DNA from: Candidatus Accumulibacter necessarius
GTDB taxonomy: Bacteria > Pseudomonadota > Gammaproteobacteria > Burkholderiales > Rhodocyclaceae
Length of the DNA: 64,000 nucleotides
Direction: 5' to 3'
Assembly: GCA_017302435.1 (NCBI GenBank)
Contig: JAFLDL010000027.1
Span: 1-64,000, forward strand
A program made the position numbers and the translations under genes. Below the pieces are notes generated by a model, which saw only the letters and a program-made list of their open reading frames with translations, searched no databases and was not told where the DNA came from. Below, piece by piece: positions 55,268 through 63,890 of the stretch (positions are counted from its first letter, which is position 1; every line of letters begins with the position of its first letter).

Positions 55268-56573
55268 CCTGCTGATCCTGGGTATTGTGCTCTCCGTCTT
55301 GCCTTTTGCACTGCTTCATCCCCGGATCGGCGTGCTCTTGTGGACCTGGATCAGCATCATGAATCCGCACAGGCTGGCCTTTGGTTTCGCATTCAGTGCA
55401 CCCTTTGGCACGGTAGCGGCGGCTGTCGTCTTCCTTTCGCTGTTCATCACGCGCGACAAGATACGTATGCCGTGGGCGTCTCCGGTTGTGGCGCTGCTTC
55501 TGTTTGTGCTGTGGATGTGTTTGACCACTGCTTTTGCGATTGATCCAGCGGGTTCGCTGACTCAGCTTGAAAAGGTCCTGAAGATTCAGCTCATGACCGG
55601 GGTAGCCCTGATGGTATTGCATGAGCGCAGACATATCGAACTGTTTGTCTGGGTCAACGTTCTCTCGATTGGCTTCTATGGGCTCAAGGGCGGCATATTC
55701 ACCCTTCTGACCGGTGGCCAGCATCGCGTGTGGGGCCCAGATGGCAGTTTCATCGGCGACAACAACACCCTCGCTGTCGCCATCATCATCGTTATCCCAT
55801 TGATAAACTACCTGCGGATGGTTGCCACCCGTCGAGCGGTGCGTCTCGGCTTACTGGCGCTGATGGTGTTGTGTGGTCTGTCTGCCTTGGGGTCACAGTC
55901 CAGGGGGGCATTGGTCGCAATCACAGCCATGACTCTGTTCTTGTGGCACCGATCCAATCGTAAGATTGTCTTTGGGGTAGCCATCGCCTCGGTTGCCAGT
56001 GCGCTGCTTGCTTTCATGCCTTCATCATGGGATGAGCGGATGGGGTCGATCGGGGCGTATGAAACGGATGAATCTGCGCAATCAAGATTTGGATCCTGGG
56101 GTTTTTGCATCAAGGTTGCCAATGACCGGCCGCTGGGCGGCGGGTTTGATGTTTATGGCACGACCAACTATGCGATTTACGCTCCGGCCGTTAAAGGAAC
56201 GCCTGTCGCCCACAGCATTTATTTCTCGGTACTTGGCGAGCATGGCTACGTGGGGTTGGGTCTCTTCCTGCTCCTTTGGTGGTTGACATGGCGTGAAGCG
56301 GCACGGATGCGAAAGGAATCGGCGAAACGATCCGAACTGGCGTGGATCCATGCGCTGGCCGGGATGTGTCAGGTCTCCCTGATCGGTTACCTGGTCGGTG
56401 GTGCATTTCTGCAACTTGCCTATTTTGACTTGCCTTACAACATTATGGTCATGGTAGTCGTCGCCCGGCGCTGGATGAGACAAGAGGACTGGAAACGCGA
56501 GACGAGTGGTGCTTTTGGGTCTGGCAACCCCGTCACAGGAGTTCAGCTTGCGCGTCCGGAGCCAGCGAGATGA
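55260..56573 (+). CDS. XrtA-system O-glycosylation ligase / O-antigen-ligase-like membrane protein
   Basis: The 437-residue protein has about ten membrane helices and a large periplasmic loop with GPDGSFIGDNNTLAV and RPLGGGFDVYG, the TIGR03097-type pattern. It should transfer assembled glycan to a protein or lipid acceptor. It lies in the standard XrtA neighbourhood. The ATG at 55260 follows TGAGGT. Its stop overlaps the next start (ATGA). Confidence 0.9.
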   Translation: MRDLLILGIVLSVLPFALLHPRIGVLLWTWISIMNPHRLAFGFAFSAPFGTVAAAVVFLSLFITRDKIRMPWASPVVALLLFVLWMCLTTAFAIDPAGSLTQLEKVLKIQLMTGVALMVLHERRHIELFVWVNVLSIGFYGLKGGIFTLLTGGQHRVWGPDGSFIGDNNTLAVAIIIVIPLINYLRMVATRRAVRLGLLALMVLCGLSALGSQSRGALVAITAMTLFLWHRSNRKIVFGVAIASVASALLAFMPSSWDERMGSIGAYETDESAQSRFGSWGFCIKVANDRPLGGGFDVYGTTNYAIYAPAVKGTPVAHSIYFSVLGEHGYVGLGLFLLLWWLTWREAARMRKESAKRSELAWIHALAGMCQVSLIGYLVGGAFLQLAYFDLPYNIMVMVVVARRWMRQEDWKRETSGAFGSGNPVTGVQLARPEPAR

Positions 56574-57547
56574 TCGTGAAGGGTTTGATTCATGCTTGTT
56601 CCTCTGGAGGCGCACGAGGACAGCTTTCCATCCTGATTTTTCATCGTGTTCTCGCTCAGGCGGATTCCGTTCTCAACTGGGATCCCGATGCACGTGAGTT
56701 TGGGCAGGCCATGCGCTGGATAAAGGAGTGGTTCAACGTCCTGCCGCTGGATCAGGCGATCGCCCGGCTCGATGCGAATACGTTGCCCCCAAGGGCTGCG
56801 GCGATTACCTTCGATGACGGCTATGCCGATAATTGCACTGTCGCAATGCCAATTCTCAAATCCCATGGCCTGACAGCCACGTTCTTTGTGGCTACAGCGT
56901 ATCTCGATGGTGGACGGATGTGGAACGACACGGTCGTTCACTCTGTCCGCAATTGCGCCAAAGCAAAGCTGGATCTCTCCAGCAACGGGCTTGGGGTCCA
57001 TGACTTGGCTTCAGTACATGCCGTTCGCGCGGCAATTGCGAGCATCCTGAATGACATCAAGTATAGAGACCCGCCAGAGCGTCTCGAACTCGCCAATTTT
57101 GTCGCCGCAACCGCTGGGGCGAGGCTGCCATCGGACCTGATGTTGACCTCGGAGCAGGTAAGAATCATGCGCGGTGCCGGAATGTTGATAGGCGCTCACA
57201 CGGCGACGCACCCGATTCTCGCCCGGTTGAAGCCCGGCCAAGTGCGCACGGAGGTTCTTGATAGCAAGGATTTTCTCGAGTCGTTGCTACAGGAGCGGAT
57301 CAGCCTGTTTGCCTACCCTAATGGAAGACCGAATGTCGACTATCGCGCGGTCGATGCGGAGATCATTCGAGCATTGGGGTTTGACGGAGCTGTGACTACC
57401 GCCTGGGGAGTCGCCGACCGGACCAGCGACAGGATGCAGTTGCCCCGCTTTACACCGTGGAGTCGAAGTCGATGTGGGTTTGGTTTACAACTCGTTAGAA
57501 ATATGTGGCAGAGCCCATCGATGCGGACAGACCAAACCGCGAGCTGA
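56570..57547 (+). CDS. Polysaccharide deacetylase, second copy of the locus
   Basis: The 325-residue protein has the NodB core: LSILIFHRVL, ITFDDGYADN, GAHTATHPILAR and FAYPNGRPNVDYR. It differs from the XrtA-linked deacetylase at 44215 in size and motif layout, so it probably acts on another substrate, or in the periplasm. A helix near the N-terminus is only weakly hydrophobic. ATGA overlap with the ligase. Confidence 0.9.
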   Translation: MIVKGLIHACSSGGARGQLSILIFHRVLAQADSVLNWDPDAREFGQAMRWIKEWFNVLPLDQAIARLDANTLPPRAAAITFDDGYADNCTVAMPILKSHGLTATFFVATAYLDGGRMWNDTVVHSVRNCAKAKLDLSSNGLGVHDLASVHAVRAAIASILNDIKYRDPPERLELANFVAATAGARLPSDLMLTSEQVRIMRGAGMLIGAHTATHPILARLKPGQVRTEVLDSKDFLESLLQERISLFAYPNGRPNVDYRAVDAEIIRALGFDGAVTTAWGVADRTSDRMQLPRFTPWSRSRCGFGLQLVRNMWQSPSMRTDQTAS

Positions 57548-57607
57548 CAGCAAGAATAACTATCCTGGGGAAGGCGACAACTCGAGGAAAAATCGCAAGG
57601 AATAGCC

Positions 57608-58801
57608 ATGAAAATTGCGCTGTTGTGCTCTGGATTGGGTAATGTGTATCGTGGGCACGAAGTGTTTGCTCGGGATCTATTTTCACTTCTGAGGGGGTCG
57701 CTCGATATCACCCTTTTCAAGGGCGGTGGGGAGTCCGCACCGGGGGAATTGGTGATTGACAACATTCCGCGTGGAGCCTCCTGTCTCGACCACGTTCATG
57801 TCGCTTCTTCCCCAAAGTGGGCGGAGTCGTTGAGGGTTCAGGAACGTTGCAGAATTGAGGCAGAGACGTTTGCCTATGCGGCGCTCAAGCCGCTTCTTGA
57901 GGGCGAATTTGACGTAGTTCACTGCCTCGAACGCGAAGTTTGTGGAATTGTTTTCGACAAACGCCACCTTTTCAAGTCGCCACCAAGGATTCTTTTCTCC
58001 AATGGCGGGGCCATTCCCGCCAGGGATCTGCCGCCGTGTGATTTCGTTCAAGAGCACACGGCGCTAAATTTGTCACATAGTGCGAAGGGAAAATCGTTCA
58101 TGATTCCCCACGGTGTGGATATAGGACTTTTTCGCCCAGACCTTGTTTCGGATTTCAGAGCCCAGCATGGCATTCCCGAGGATGCCTTTGTGGTGGTTAG
58201 CGTCGGTGCTGTTTCATATGGACACAAGCGGATGGATTATGTGGTTCGCGAGGTTGCCGCCGTGAACAATGCTTATCTGGTGGTGGCCGGACAAGAAACT
58301 CCAGATACGCCGGAGATTGTGGCCTTGGGGCAACGCCTGATGGGTAAAAGGGTCGTTTTCACAAAAGTCCCGCATGAGGACTTGCCCAAAGTGTACGCTG
58401 CCGGCGATGTGTTTACCCTGGGTTCTGCGTTTGAGACCTTTGGCATTGTTTTCATCGAGGCCATGGCAGCGGGATTACCGGTAGTCTGTACCAACCACCA
58501 GAACCAGCGCTCCATTGTCAAGGAAGGGATTTTTATCGATATCACAAAGCCTGGTGAGCTCACCAGGGTTCTCCGTGACACCGATCGGGAAGTGTTGTCG
58601 ACACTTGGAAAGCGTGGCAGAGAAACGGTTTTGAAGAACTACGACCTTGCCCTGCTGAAGCAGCAGTACATCAAGCATTACGAAAGGATTGCCTCGTGCC
58701 CCGTGGCGATGCCGGAGTTTTCCTTGAAGGACAAGATAGCCGCCAACGCCAAGAATGCAGTTCGGAGTGCAGTGAGTGTTGTTATTGGGCGCTCGGGGTG
58801 A
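57608..58801 (+). CDS. Glycosyltransferase, GT-B fold (family 1/4 type)
   Basis: The 397-residue protein starts MKIALLCSGLGNVYRGHEVF and has a C-terminal donor site with GSAFETFGIVFIEAMAAGLPVV. It differs from the three locus-specific glycosyltransferases. The gene and its flanks have visibly lower G+C than the first half of the locus, for example 28 G/C of 60 at 57601-57660, which suggests a different origin. The ribosome site AAGGAATAG precedes the ATG. Confidence 0.87.
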   Translation: MKIALLCSGLGNVYRGHEVFARDLFSLLRGSLDITLFKGGGESAPGELVIDNIPRGASCLDHVHVASSPKWAESLRVQERCRIEAETFAYAALKPLLEGEFDVVHCLEREVCGIVFDKRHLFKSPPRILFSNGGAIPARDLPPCDFVQEHTALNLSHSAKGKSFMIPHGVDIGLFRPDLVSDFRAQHGIPEDAFVVVSVGAVSYGHKRMDYVVREVAAVNNAYLVVAGQETPDTPEIVALGQRLMGKRVVFTKVPHEDLPKVYAAGDVFTLGSAFETFGIVFIEAMAAGLPVVCTNHQNQRSIVKEGIFIDITKPGELTRVLRDTDREVLSTLGKRGRETVLKNYDLALLKQQYIKHYERIASCPVAMPEFSLKDKIAANAKNAVRSAVSVVIGRSG

Positions 58802-59095
58802 AGGTGTTCCTGCCTCGGGGAGTGAAAACGGTTTCTCTGCAGCGTTCGACTTCGTTCGATACGATCGTAGATGTGACCTTCTGGAAGATGACGCACTGGT
58901 GTGCCGAACTGCCAAGGCGTCTTGCCGAGAGACCGCACGGCTCCGGAAGGAGCGCCTCGTCATCGGTCACAGTGATTATTTCTTGCTTCAGCGCGCTATC
59001 TCCTTCGATGGCCTTGGCAGCGACTGGAGGAAAGATGGAATTAGGCGGTTGTTTGAAGCTTCTGACATGGAAGAGCTTTTTTTGGGGGGGGAAAC
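58802..59095 (+). other. 294-base gap with possible decayed coding sequence
   Basis: No intact gene is supported. A GTG frame starting in the previous stop (58798, GTGA) gives protein-like VFLPRGVKTVSLQRSTSFD, and another frame gives LVIGHSDYFLLQRAISFDGL and GIRRLFEASDMEELF. This may be one gene split by an indel, but it cannot be assigned. A T7G8 tract (59077-59091) ends the gap at the ribosome-site position of the next gene. Confidence 0.3.
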
Positions 59096-59869
59096 ATGGC
59101 TATGTTCCTGATGACGAGAGCCAAATCAGGTCGGCTCGCCGTGGTGGGGACGGCGTTGCTATCGCTTCTGACGGTTTGGCCGATGATCGCCGCGGCCAAG
59201 CCCAAAGCGATTACCAACGAAGAAATGGCATTGATTCCGAGGTATTGTCCTTACACGCAGGATTTTCCTCTGCGGAATAGTCCAGATCGGCGGGTCTGGG
59301 AAGCTCGGATAGGCGCCGGCTTTCTTTCGCACCTGCATCACTATTGCTGGGCGCGGGTCGGGATGCTGCGTGCGGAGCGCACCAGTACACCCTCATCACA
59401 AAGATACAACTACATCCTGGAGGCGGCGAATGACATGGAATATGTAGTTGAAGTCATCGGAATCAATCGAGGTTTTGTCCTGATGCCTGAGCTTCTGACG
59501 AAACAGGGAGAAATCGAGCTACGTCTCCCAGATCGCGACCTCAATAAGGCGGCCAAGGCATTCGCCCAGGCGCGTGCGCTAAAGCCTGACTATTGGCCAG
59601 CTTACGCGAGTTGGGCCGAGTTCCTGATCTACTCGGGGAAAAAAGCCGAAGCAAAAACCTTGGTGGAATCAGGCTTGCAGCACAGTCCAACGTCGAAGGT
59701 TCTGCTAGAGCTGCATCGTGTACTCGGGGGCAAGCCCTCTGACGTTCGGAGTGGCACTCGTCAGCAGGAAAGTGTGGTTCCTGAACGCAGAGCGTCGGCA
59801 CTGTCAAAAGGCGGCTCATCTGCACTCGATTCGAGCGCCGGCGTAGCGGGTGAGGCCGTAGGCAAGTAA
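59096..59869 (+). CDS. Secreted TPR-like protein of unknown function
   Basis: The 257-residue protein has a signal peptide (RLAVVGTALLSLLTVWPMIAAA) and a middle region with cysteines in RYCPYTQDF and HHYCWAR. A TPR-like pair (about 150-205; DLNKAAKAFAQARALKPDYW, AKTLVESGLQHSPTSK) and a Ser-rich tail complete it. Similar single-copy periplasmic TPR proteins occur in polysaccharide loci, but no function is known. Eight consecutive G residues lie four bases before the ATG. Confidence 0.78.
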   Translation: MAMFLMTRAKSGRLAVVGTALLSLLTVWPMIAAAKPKAITNEEMALIPRYCPYTQDFPLRNSPDRRVWEARIGAGFLSHLHHYCWARVGMLRAERTSTPSSQRYNYILEAANDMEYVVEVIGINRGFVLMPELLTKQGEIELRLPDRDLNKAAKAFAQARALKPDYWPAYASWAEFLIYSGKKAEAKTLVESGLQHSPTSKVLLELHRVLGGKPSDVRSGTRQQESVVPERRASALSKGGSSALDSSAGVAGEAVGK

Positions 59870-59874
59870 GTGAC

Positions 59875-59915
59875 AGACATTCAAATGTTTGCAGCAGACA
59901 TTAAAATGTTTCCAG
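59875..59915. repeat. 21-bp tandem direct repeat with internal palindromes
   Basis: AGACATTCAAATGTTTGCAG (59875-59894) and AGACATTAAAATGTTTCCAG (59896-59915) match at 18 of 20 positions, and each contains an ACATT-2-AATGT palindrome. The 21-bp period equals two helical turns. It could be a pair of regulator sites, or the multiple-repeat end of an IS21-like element whose body is gone. It lies in a 294-base gene-free gap (59870-60163). Confidence 0.6.
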
Positions 59916-60163
59916 ATTTCTTGCGACCGACGTTGCAGTGCCATGGTGCTGCCGGTGGAGGACTGTACCTTATGCTTGCGCCGAAACCTTTGCGCGCGAG
60001 CCGAGAACACCTGCTGGTGTTCCTGCGCGTCCTTTTTCCCTATGGACGGCACGAAGCCTGGAACGTCTTGACACACACCAGGTAGTGGCCTGCGTGGCTG
60101 GACGCTTATCCCGGCGTTTGTGTTAGCAACCAGTGTCCCATGTTCATTTGTGTGAAGGAACTG

Positions 60164-61132
60164 ATGATGCAAGGAACATTGAAGGACGTAAGCGATCTTC
60201 TGGCCTGCCCGAAATGCAAGTTTCCCCTTGAGATTGGCACCTCGAGTTGCCGTTGCATATCGGCCAGCTGCGGTCGAGTCTTCCCAGTCGTGCGCGACAC
60301 ACCGGTACTCATCGTCGAAGAGCAGTCGGTCTTCCGTCTTTCGGACTACAGACCAAGCGACTCGATCTCCCTCGGTTACCGGCCACACCGCAGGTTCGTC
60401 TCCATCATTCAGCGCTACGGACCGTCCATTACCGAGAACCGGATCGGGGAGGCGCTCTACGCGGAACTACTGACTCAGCTCAGGCGGCTGCCCGGTGAGG
60501 GCCCAAAGCGCGTCCTGGTTGTCGGCGCGGGTGACGCCGGAGCGGGGATCACTGGGTTGCGCCAGGCTGCAGATATGCTGGTTCTCGAGACCGATGTGTA
60601 CTTTGCTGGCACTGTGTTTGTCATCGCCGATGGGCACGATCTACCGTTGCGCGATGGCAGCGTTGACGCAGTGGTTCTGCAGGCAGTGCTTGAGCACGTG
60701 GCCGATCCCGTGCGTTGCGTGGAGGAGGCGTACCGAGTGCTACGAGAAGGCGGCCTGATCTACGCCGAGTCTCCCTTCATGTATCCTGTGCACCTGGGTG
60801 CCTATGACTTCCATCGTTTTTCGTTGATTGGCCATCGGCGCCTCTTCAGTCAGTTCAAAGAGGTCCGGATCGGTGTCGGTGCTGGCGCTGGCACCGCGCT
60901 GGCGCTGGCTTTTCGCTCGTTTCTGCTCAGCCTGTCGGCTGTGAAGTCCTACCAATCCATTATCCGGTTGCTCACGCCCTTCCTGGTCTTCTGGCTCAAG
61001 TACTTCGACCGTGCGACCGCCACCAAGCCGCATGCCAGCGATTACGCCTGCACGACCTATTTCCTGGGGAGCAAGGACACGATGCGGATGACGGATGCTG
61101 AAATCATCGGTACTTATCGGAAGCTGCGGTGA
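60164..61132 (+). CDS. SAM-dependent methyltransferase with N-terminal zinc-ribbon
   Basis: The 322-residue protein has a Trm112-like zinc-ribbon at about 15-50 (LACPKCKFPLE, SCRCISASCGRVFPV) and a class-I methyltransferase domain with VLVVGAGDAGAGI, DGHDLPLRDGSVDAVVLQAV and LEHVADPVRCVEEAYRVLREGG. It likely methylates a sugar or glycolipid of the locus. ATGs at 60164 or 60167 are preferred over 60140 because of the domain boundary. Its stop overlaps the next GTG. Confidence 0.88.
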   Translation: MMQGTLKDVSDLLACPKCKFPLEIGTSSCRCISASCGRVFPVVRDTPVLIVEEQSVFRLSDYRPSDSISLGYRPHRRFVSIIQRYGPSITENRIGEALYAELLTQLRRLPGEGPKRVLVVGAGDAGAGITGLRQAADMLVLETDVYFAGTVFVIADGHDLPLRDGSVDAVVLQAVLEHVADPVRCVEEAYRVLREGGLIYAESPFMYPVHLGAYDFHRFSLIGHRRLFSQFKEVRIGVGAGAGTALALAFRSFLLSLSAVKSYQSIIRLLTPFLVFWLKYFDRATATKPHASDYACTTYFLGSKDTMRMTDAEIIGTYRKLR

Positions 61133-62367
61133 TCGTCCACCAACCGTGCTCCGGATCGACTAAGCCCGAGGGCATGACAACAGACCTGCCAATCAACTCG
61201 TCTGAACGGGCATCGGCGGTGAAAGCCATGACTGTCTCCGTCATCGTACCAACGTTCAATCGCGCTCATTGCATCGGTGAGTGTCTGGAGAGCCTTCTGG
61301 TCCAGACCGTTCCGCCACTGGAGATCGTCGTTATTGACGACGGGTCCGAAGACGGAACGGCAGACGTGCTAGCACGCTATGGGGATCGTATCAGGTACGT
61401 TCGGAAAGAGAATGGAGGCAAGCCGAGGGCGGTCAACCTTGGGCTGTCCTTGGCCCAGGGGGCGCTGATCTGGATTTTTGACGACGACGACGTCGCACTG
61501 CCCGACGCCATTGAGCGGCGCCTGGAGGTGCTGGAGGCCAAGCCAGGCATCGGGTTCGTTTACGGTCAGCACTTCATCGGCACGAACGGCCCGGATGGTC
61601 ACATTGTCCAGGGTCGTCTTTACTCGCCGCCGTGCCCAAGGGACGAGGAATTCTTCTTCGAAATCATGCGCAGCTGCTTCTTTCATCTGGGGACTGCGCT
61701 GGTGCGACGCGAACTGCTGGAGGCGCTGGGTGGCCTTGATCCCGCGTTGCTCAGCGGAGAAGACTACGATTTGCAGATCCGCCTGGCTCGTATCGCCAAG
61801 CCGGCCTTCTGCGAGTCTCCAATCTTCGTCTTCCGCCAGCACGGTGGTGTCCGCGGCGCCAAGGCCATCCGCTATACTGCGTCACAGCGCAGCAGCGTCT
61901 TCAGGAAGCACAGTGGAGCAATTGGCAGGAAGATCCGGTCATCGCTCGCCCTAGGCGGATACCTGACGCCGCCGGTCACCGGCGCCATTGATCAACGGTC
62001 GACCAGGGCCGCACTCCTGAACCGTATCCGCGTGATGGCCAACCATGGCTGCATCGACGAAATGTTCGAGGATCTGCGTGCGGTGCTCGACCTGTGCGCA
62101 CCCGATGCTCCTCTCACGGGGCCCGAGTGTGAAGCCATCGCACTGGCGATGCGTGAAGGCTGGGCGTACGAAGCCAGCGTGCAGGACTGGCCCCGATTCC
62201 TCACCGAAGCGCGTCGGCTACGGGGTTCTTACGGCGGTAACCGGGCGGTTCGGGCGCTTGCCAAAGGAGTAATAGTTCTAGCCAGGTCCTATCCCGCACC
62301 CACTGGGCAGCGTCTGGAAAGGGCTGTCAAGGGTGCTCAGATCTACATCTGCGCATGCGTCGGATAA
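61129..62367 (+). CDS. Family 2 glycosyltransferase
   Basis: The 412-residue GT-A enzyme has TVSVIVPTFNRAHCIGECLES, VVIDDGSEDGT and the DxD-type DDDDVALPDA, followed by GEDYDLQIRLA. Residues 1-33 precede the domain and may belong to an incorrect start: GTG 61129 overlaps the previous stop (GTGA), but ATG 61174 or 61228 are alternatives. C-terminal about 150 residues are helical, with no domain recognised. Confidence 0.9.
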   Translation: MIVHQPCSGSTKPEGMTTDLPINSSERASAVKAMTVSVIVPTFNRAHCIGECLESLLVQTVPPLEIVVIDDGSEDGTADVLARYGDRIRYVRKENGGKPRAVNLGLSLAQGALIWIFDDDDVALPDAIERRLEVLEAKPGIGFVYGQHFIGTNGPDGHIVQGRLYSPPCPRDEEFFFEIMRSCFFHLGTALVRRELLEALGGLDPALLSGEDYDLQIRLARIAKPAFCESPIFVFRQHGGVRGAKAIRYTASQRSSVFRKHSGAIGRKIRSSLALGGYLTPPVTGAIDQRSTRAALLNRIRVMANHGCIDEMFEDLRAVLDLCAPDAPLTGPECEAIALAMREGWAYEASVQDWPRFLTEARRLRGSYGGNRAVRALAKGVIVLARSYPAPTGQRLERAVKGAQIYICACVG

Positions 62368-62381
62368 AGGAGTAACGCACG

Positions 62382-62474
62382 ATGAGCTTTCTCGATCAGT
62401 ATTGCAGCGGGTGCATTTCATCCGACTCTTCTCCGTGCTGCTGTGTTGGACTGAGCAGGTGTAACGATGAGTGA
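62382..62474 (+). CDS. Possible 30-residue cysteine-rich peptide
   Basis: A frame with ATG at 62382 and TGA at 62472-62474 lies in the gap between two glycosyltransferases. AAAGGAG is nine bases upstream, and the stop overlaps the next ATG by 8 bases. It encodes MSFLDQYCSG and then more, with six Cys in 30 residues (C8, C11, C19, C20, C21, C27). Spacing and coupling favour translation, but a leader or chance frame is possible. Too short for family recognition. Confidence 0.4.
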   Translation: MSFLDQYCSGCISSDSSPCCCVGLSRCNDE

Positions 62475-63798
62475 TCTGGCCGCACGAGCCACCGACACAA
62501 TTGCAGCGCATCTGCGCCTGTGGGGTGAGCATTGGCGAGTACAAAAAAAAAAGATGCTATCACCGTCGTCGGTTTCGCCATCAGACAAGAGACTACTTCT
62601 CCTGGTTGGCGAATTTGCGCCCGCCATTGCTGGCGGAGTTTATCGGCCTGCGGCCCTCGCCCGTTATGCCAGCCAAGCCGGGTGGAGTGTTACCGTCGTG
62701 ACCGGTCAAGCGCCACCTTCGCCCAGCGCAGCAGGAAAGCGATTGCTAGAGTACGTTGGGGCAAACGTACGCGTTGAGCGCTTCTCGCCGCCTACGCTGG
62801 TACCTAGCTACCGGCTCTTCCCGCAAGTCGATGGTGGGATGCTTGGCGCGTTGGACATGGTTGCTGCCGCACATCGATGCTTTGGTAACGACGTCCCGAA
62901 GACAATCATAGCCACCGGCCCTCCGTTTTCAAGTTTTGTTGCCGGATGGTTTCTCGCCAGGCAGCATGGCGCTCGTCTAGTACTTGACTACCGAGATGAA
63001 TGGTCGGAATGCCCGTTTGATTTTGTCGCGAAAACACCAGCGGGCAGAGTTTGGGAGGCAAAGTGTCTGGCACACGCCGAGCGTATCGTTGTTACAACCG
63101 AGTCGCAGCACCAGCATCTAGCGAAGATTTTTGGTGCGGCCATTGGCAGCAAGTGCTCGGTGGTGCCCAATGGATGGGAGCCCGCAGAGTCCCAGGAGGT
63201 GATCGTCCCCAACTCGAGAACACTTGACAGACGGATAGTTCTGACATTTGCGGGCAAATTGGGTGGTCACACCGACCCTAAGCTTTTTCTCGATGCTGTC
63301 CAGTCAGTGCTTGCTCACCGACCCGAGCTTAGAAAACAGTTATTGCTTCGCTTCGTTGGCTACAAGCGCGAAGATGCCTTGTTGCAGCTGCAATCATTCC
63401 CGATGCAAGACGTTATTGAACTGGTGCCCGTTGTGCCATTGGCTGAAGCCGCACGGCTGATGCGCGAATCGGATGCATTGTTGCTGTTGCACGACTCTCG
63501 CTTCGATCGCTATCTACCTGGAAAACTGTACGAGTACGCGGCCTCTGGGACCCCTGTTCTATTGATAGATGACGACGGTGAGTCTGATCGCCTGGTCAGG
63601 AGTCTGAACTTAGGCTGGAGCGTTCACCATGGTGACTTGGACTCCCTTGCCAAGGTCCTAGAAGAGTTGGGGATGCGCCGTAGTATTGGCGACTTGCATC
63701 AATCCTCGCGTTCTACCGATCTGGGCGAATGGCTCCGGCGGCACACCCGAGAAAACCTGGCGCATCAATTCCTGTCGCTAGTCGACACCAACGAATAG
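62467..63798 (+). CDS. Glycosyltransferase, GT-B fold, with uncertain N-terminus
   Basis: The 443-residue frame has the GT-B start RLLLLVGEFAPAIAGGVYRP, VLDYRDEWSE, and the donor side RYLPGKLYEYAASGTPVLL. Residues 1-29 precede a Met at 62554 and are encoded across a run of ten A (62543-62552). The true start may be 62554, as the family begins near there. A weak GCAGGTG precedes ATG 62467. No membrane helix. Confidence 0.85.
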   Translation: MSDLAARATDTIAAHLRLWGEHWRVQKKKMLSPSSVSPSDKRLLLLVGEFAPAIAGGVYRPAALARYASQAGWSVTVVTGQAPPSPSAAGKRLLEYVGANVRVERFSPPTLVPSYRLFPQVDGGMLGALDMVAAAHRCFGNDVPKTIIATGPPFSSFVAGWFLARQHGARLVLDYRDEWSECPFDFVAKTPAGRVWEAKCLAHAERIVVTTESQHQHLAKIFGAAIGSKCSVVPNGWEPAESQEVIVPNSRTLDRRIVLTFAGKLGGHTDPKLFLDAVQSVLAHRPELRKQLLLRFVGYKREDALLQLQSFPMQDVIELVPVVPLAEAARLMRESDALLLLHDSRFDRYLPGKLYEYAASGTPVLLIDDDGESDRLVRSLNLGWSVHHGDLDSLAKVLEELGMRRSIGDLHQSSRSTDLGEWLRRHTRENLAHQFLSLVDTNE

Positions 63799-63835
63799 GA
63801 TTGGGTCGGGAGCCTCGTGCAACACTCCCCCGCGC

Positions 63836-63867
63836 GGAACGTATCAGCTGAGGTTCCCTCGGTTTTT
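63836..63867 (+). terminator. Weak hairpin plus T5 after the last complete gene
   Basis: GGAAC (63836-63840) pairs with GTTCC (63853-63857), followed after five bases by TTTTT. The stem is short, so the call is tentative. Confidence 0.25.
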
Positions 63868-63890
63868 CGTCTTTCAAGGAGTTAGCGTCC

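Noticed and set aside
58696-59280. 194-residue frame overlapping the glycosyltransferase end and the TPR gene start
   Set aside because: Both flanks overlap well supported genes in other frames; only the central part looks protein-like and is reported as possible decay.
59816-60388. 190-residue minus-strand frame across the gene-free gap
   Set aside because: It runs against the genes on both sides, overlaps their conserved parts, and shows no recognisable motif; the repeated residues in it come from the 21-bp DNA repeat.
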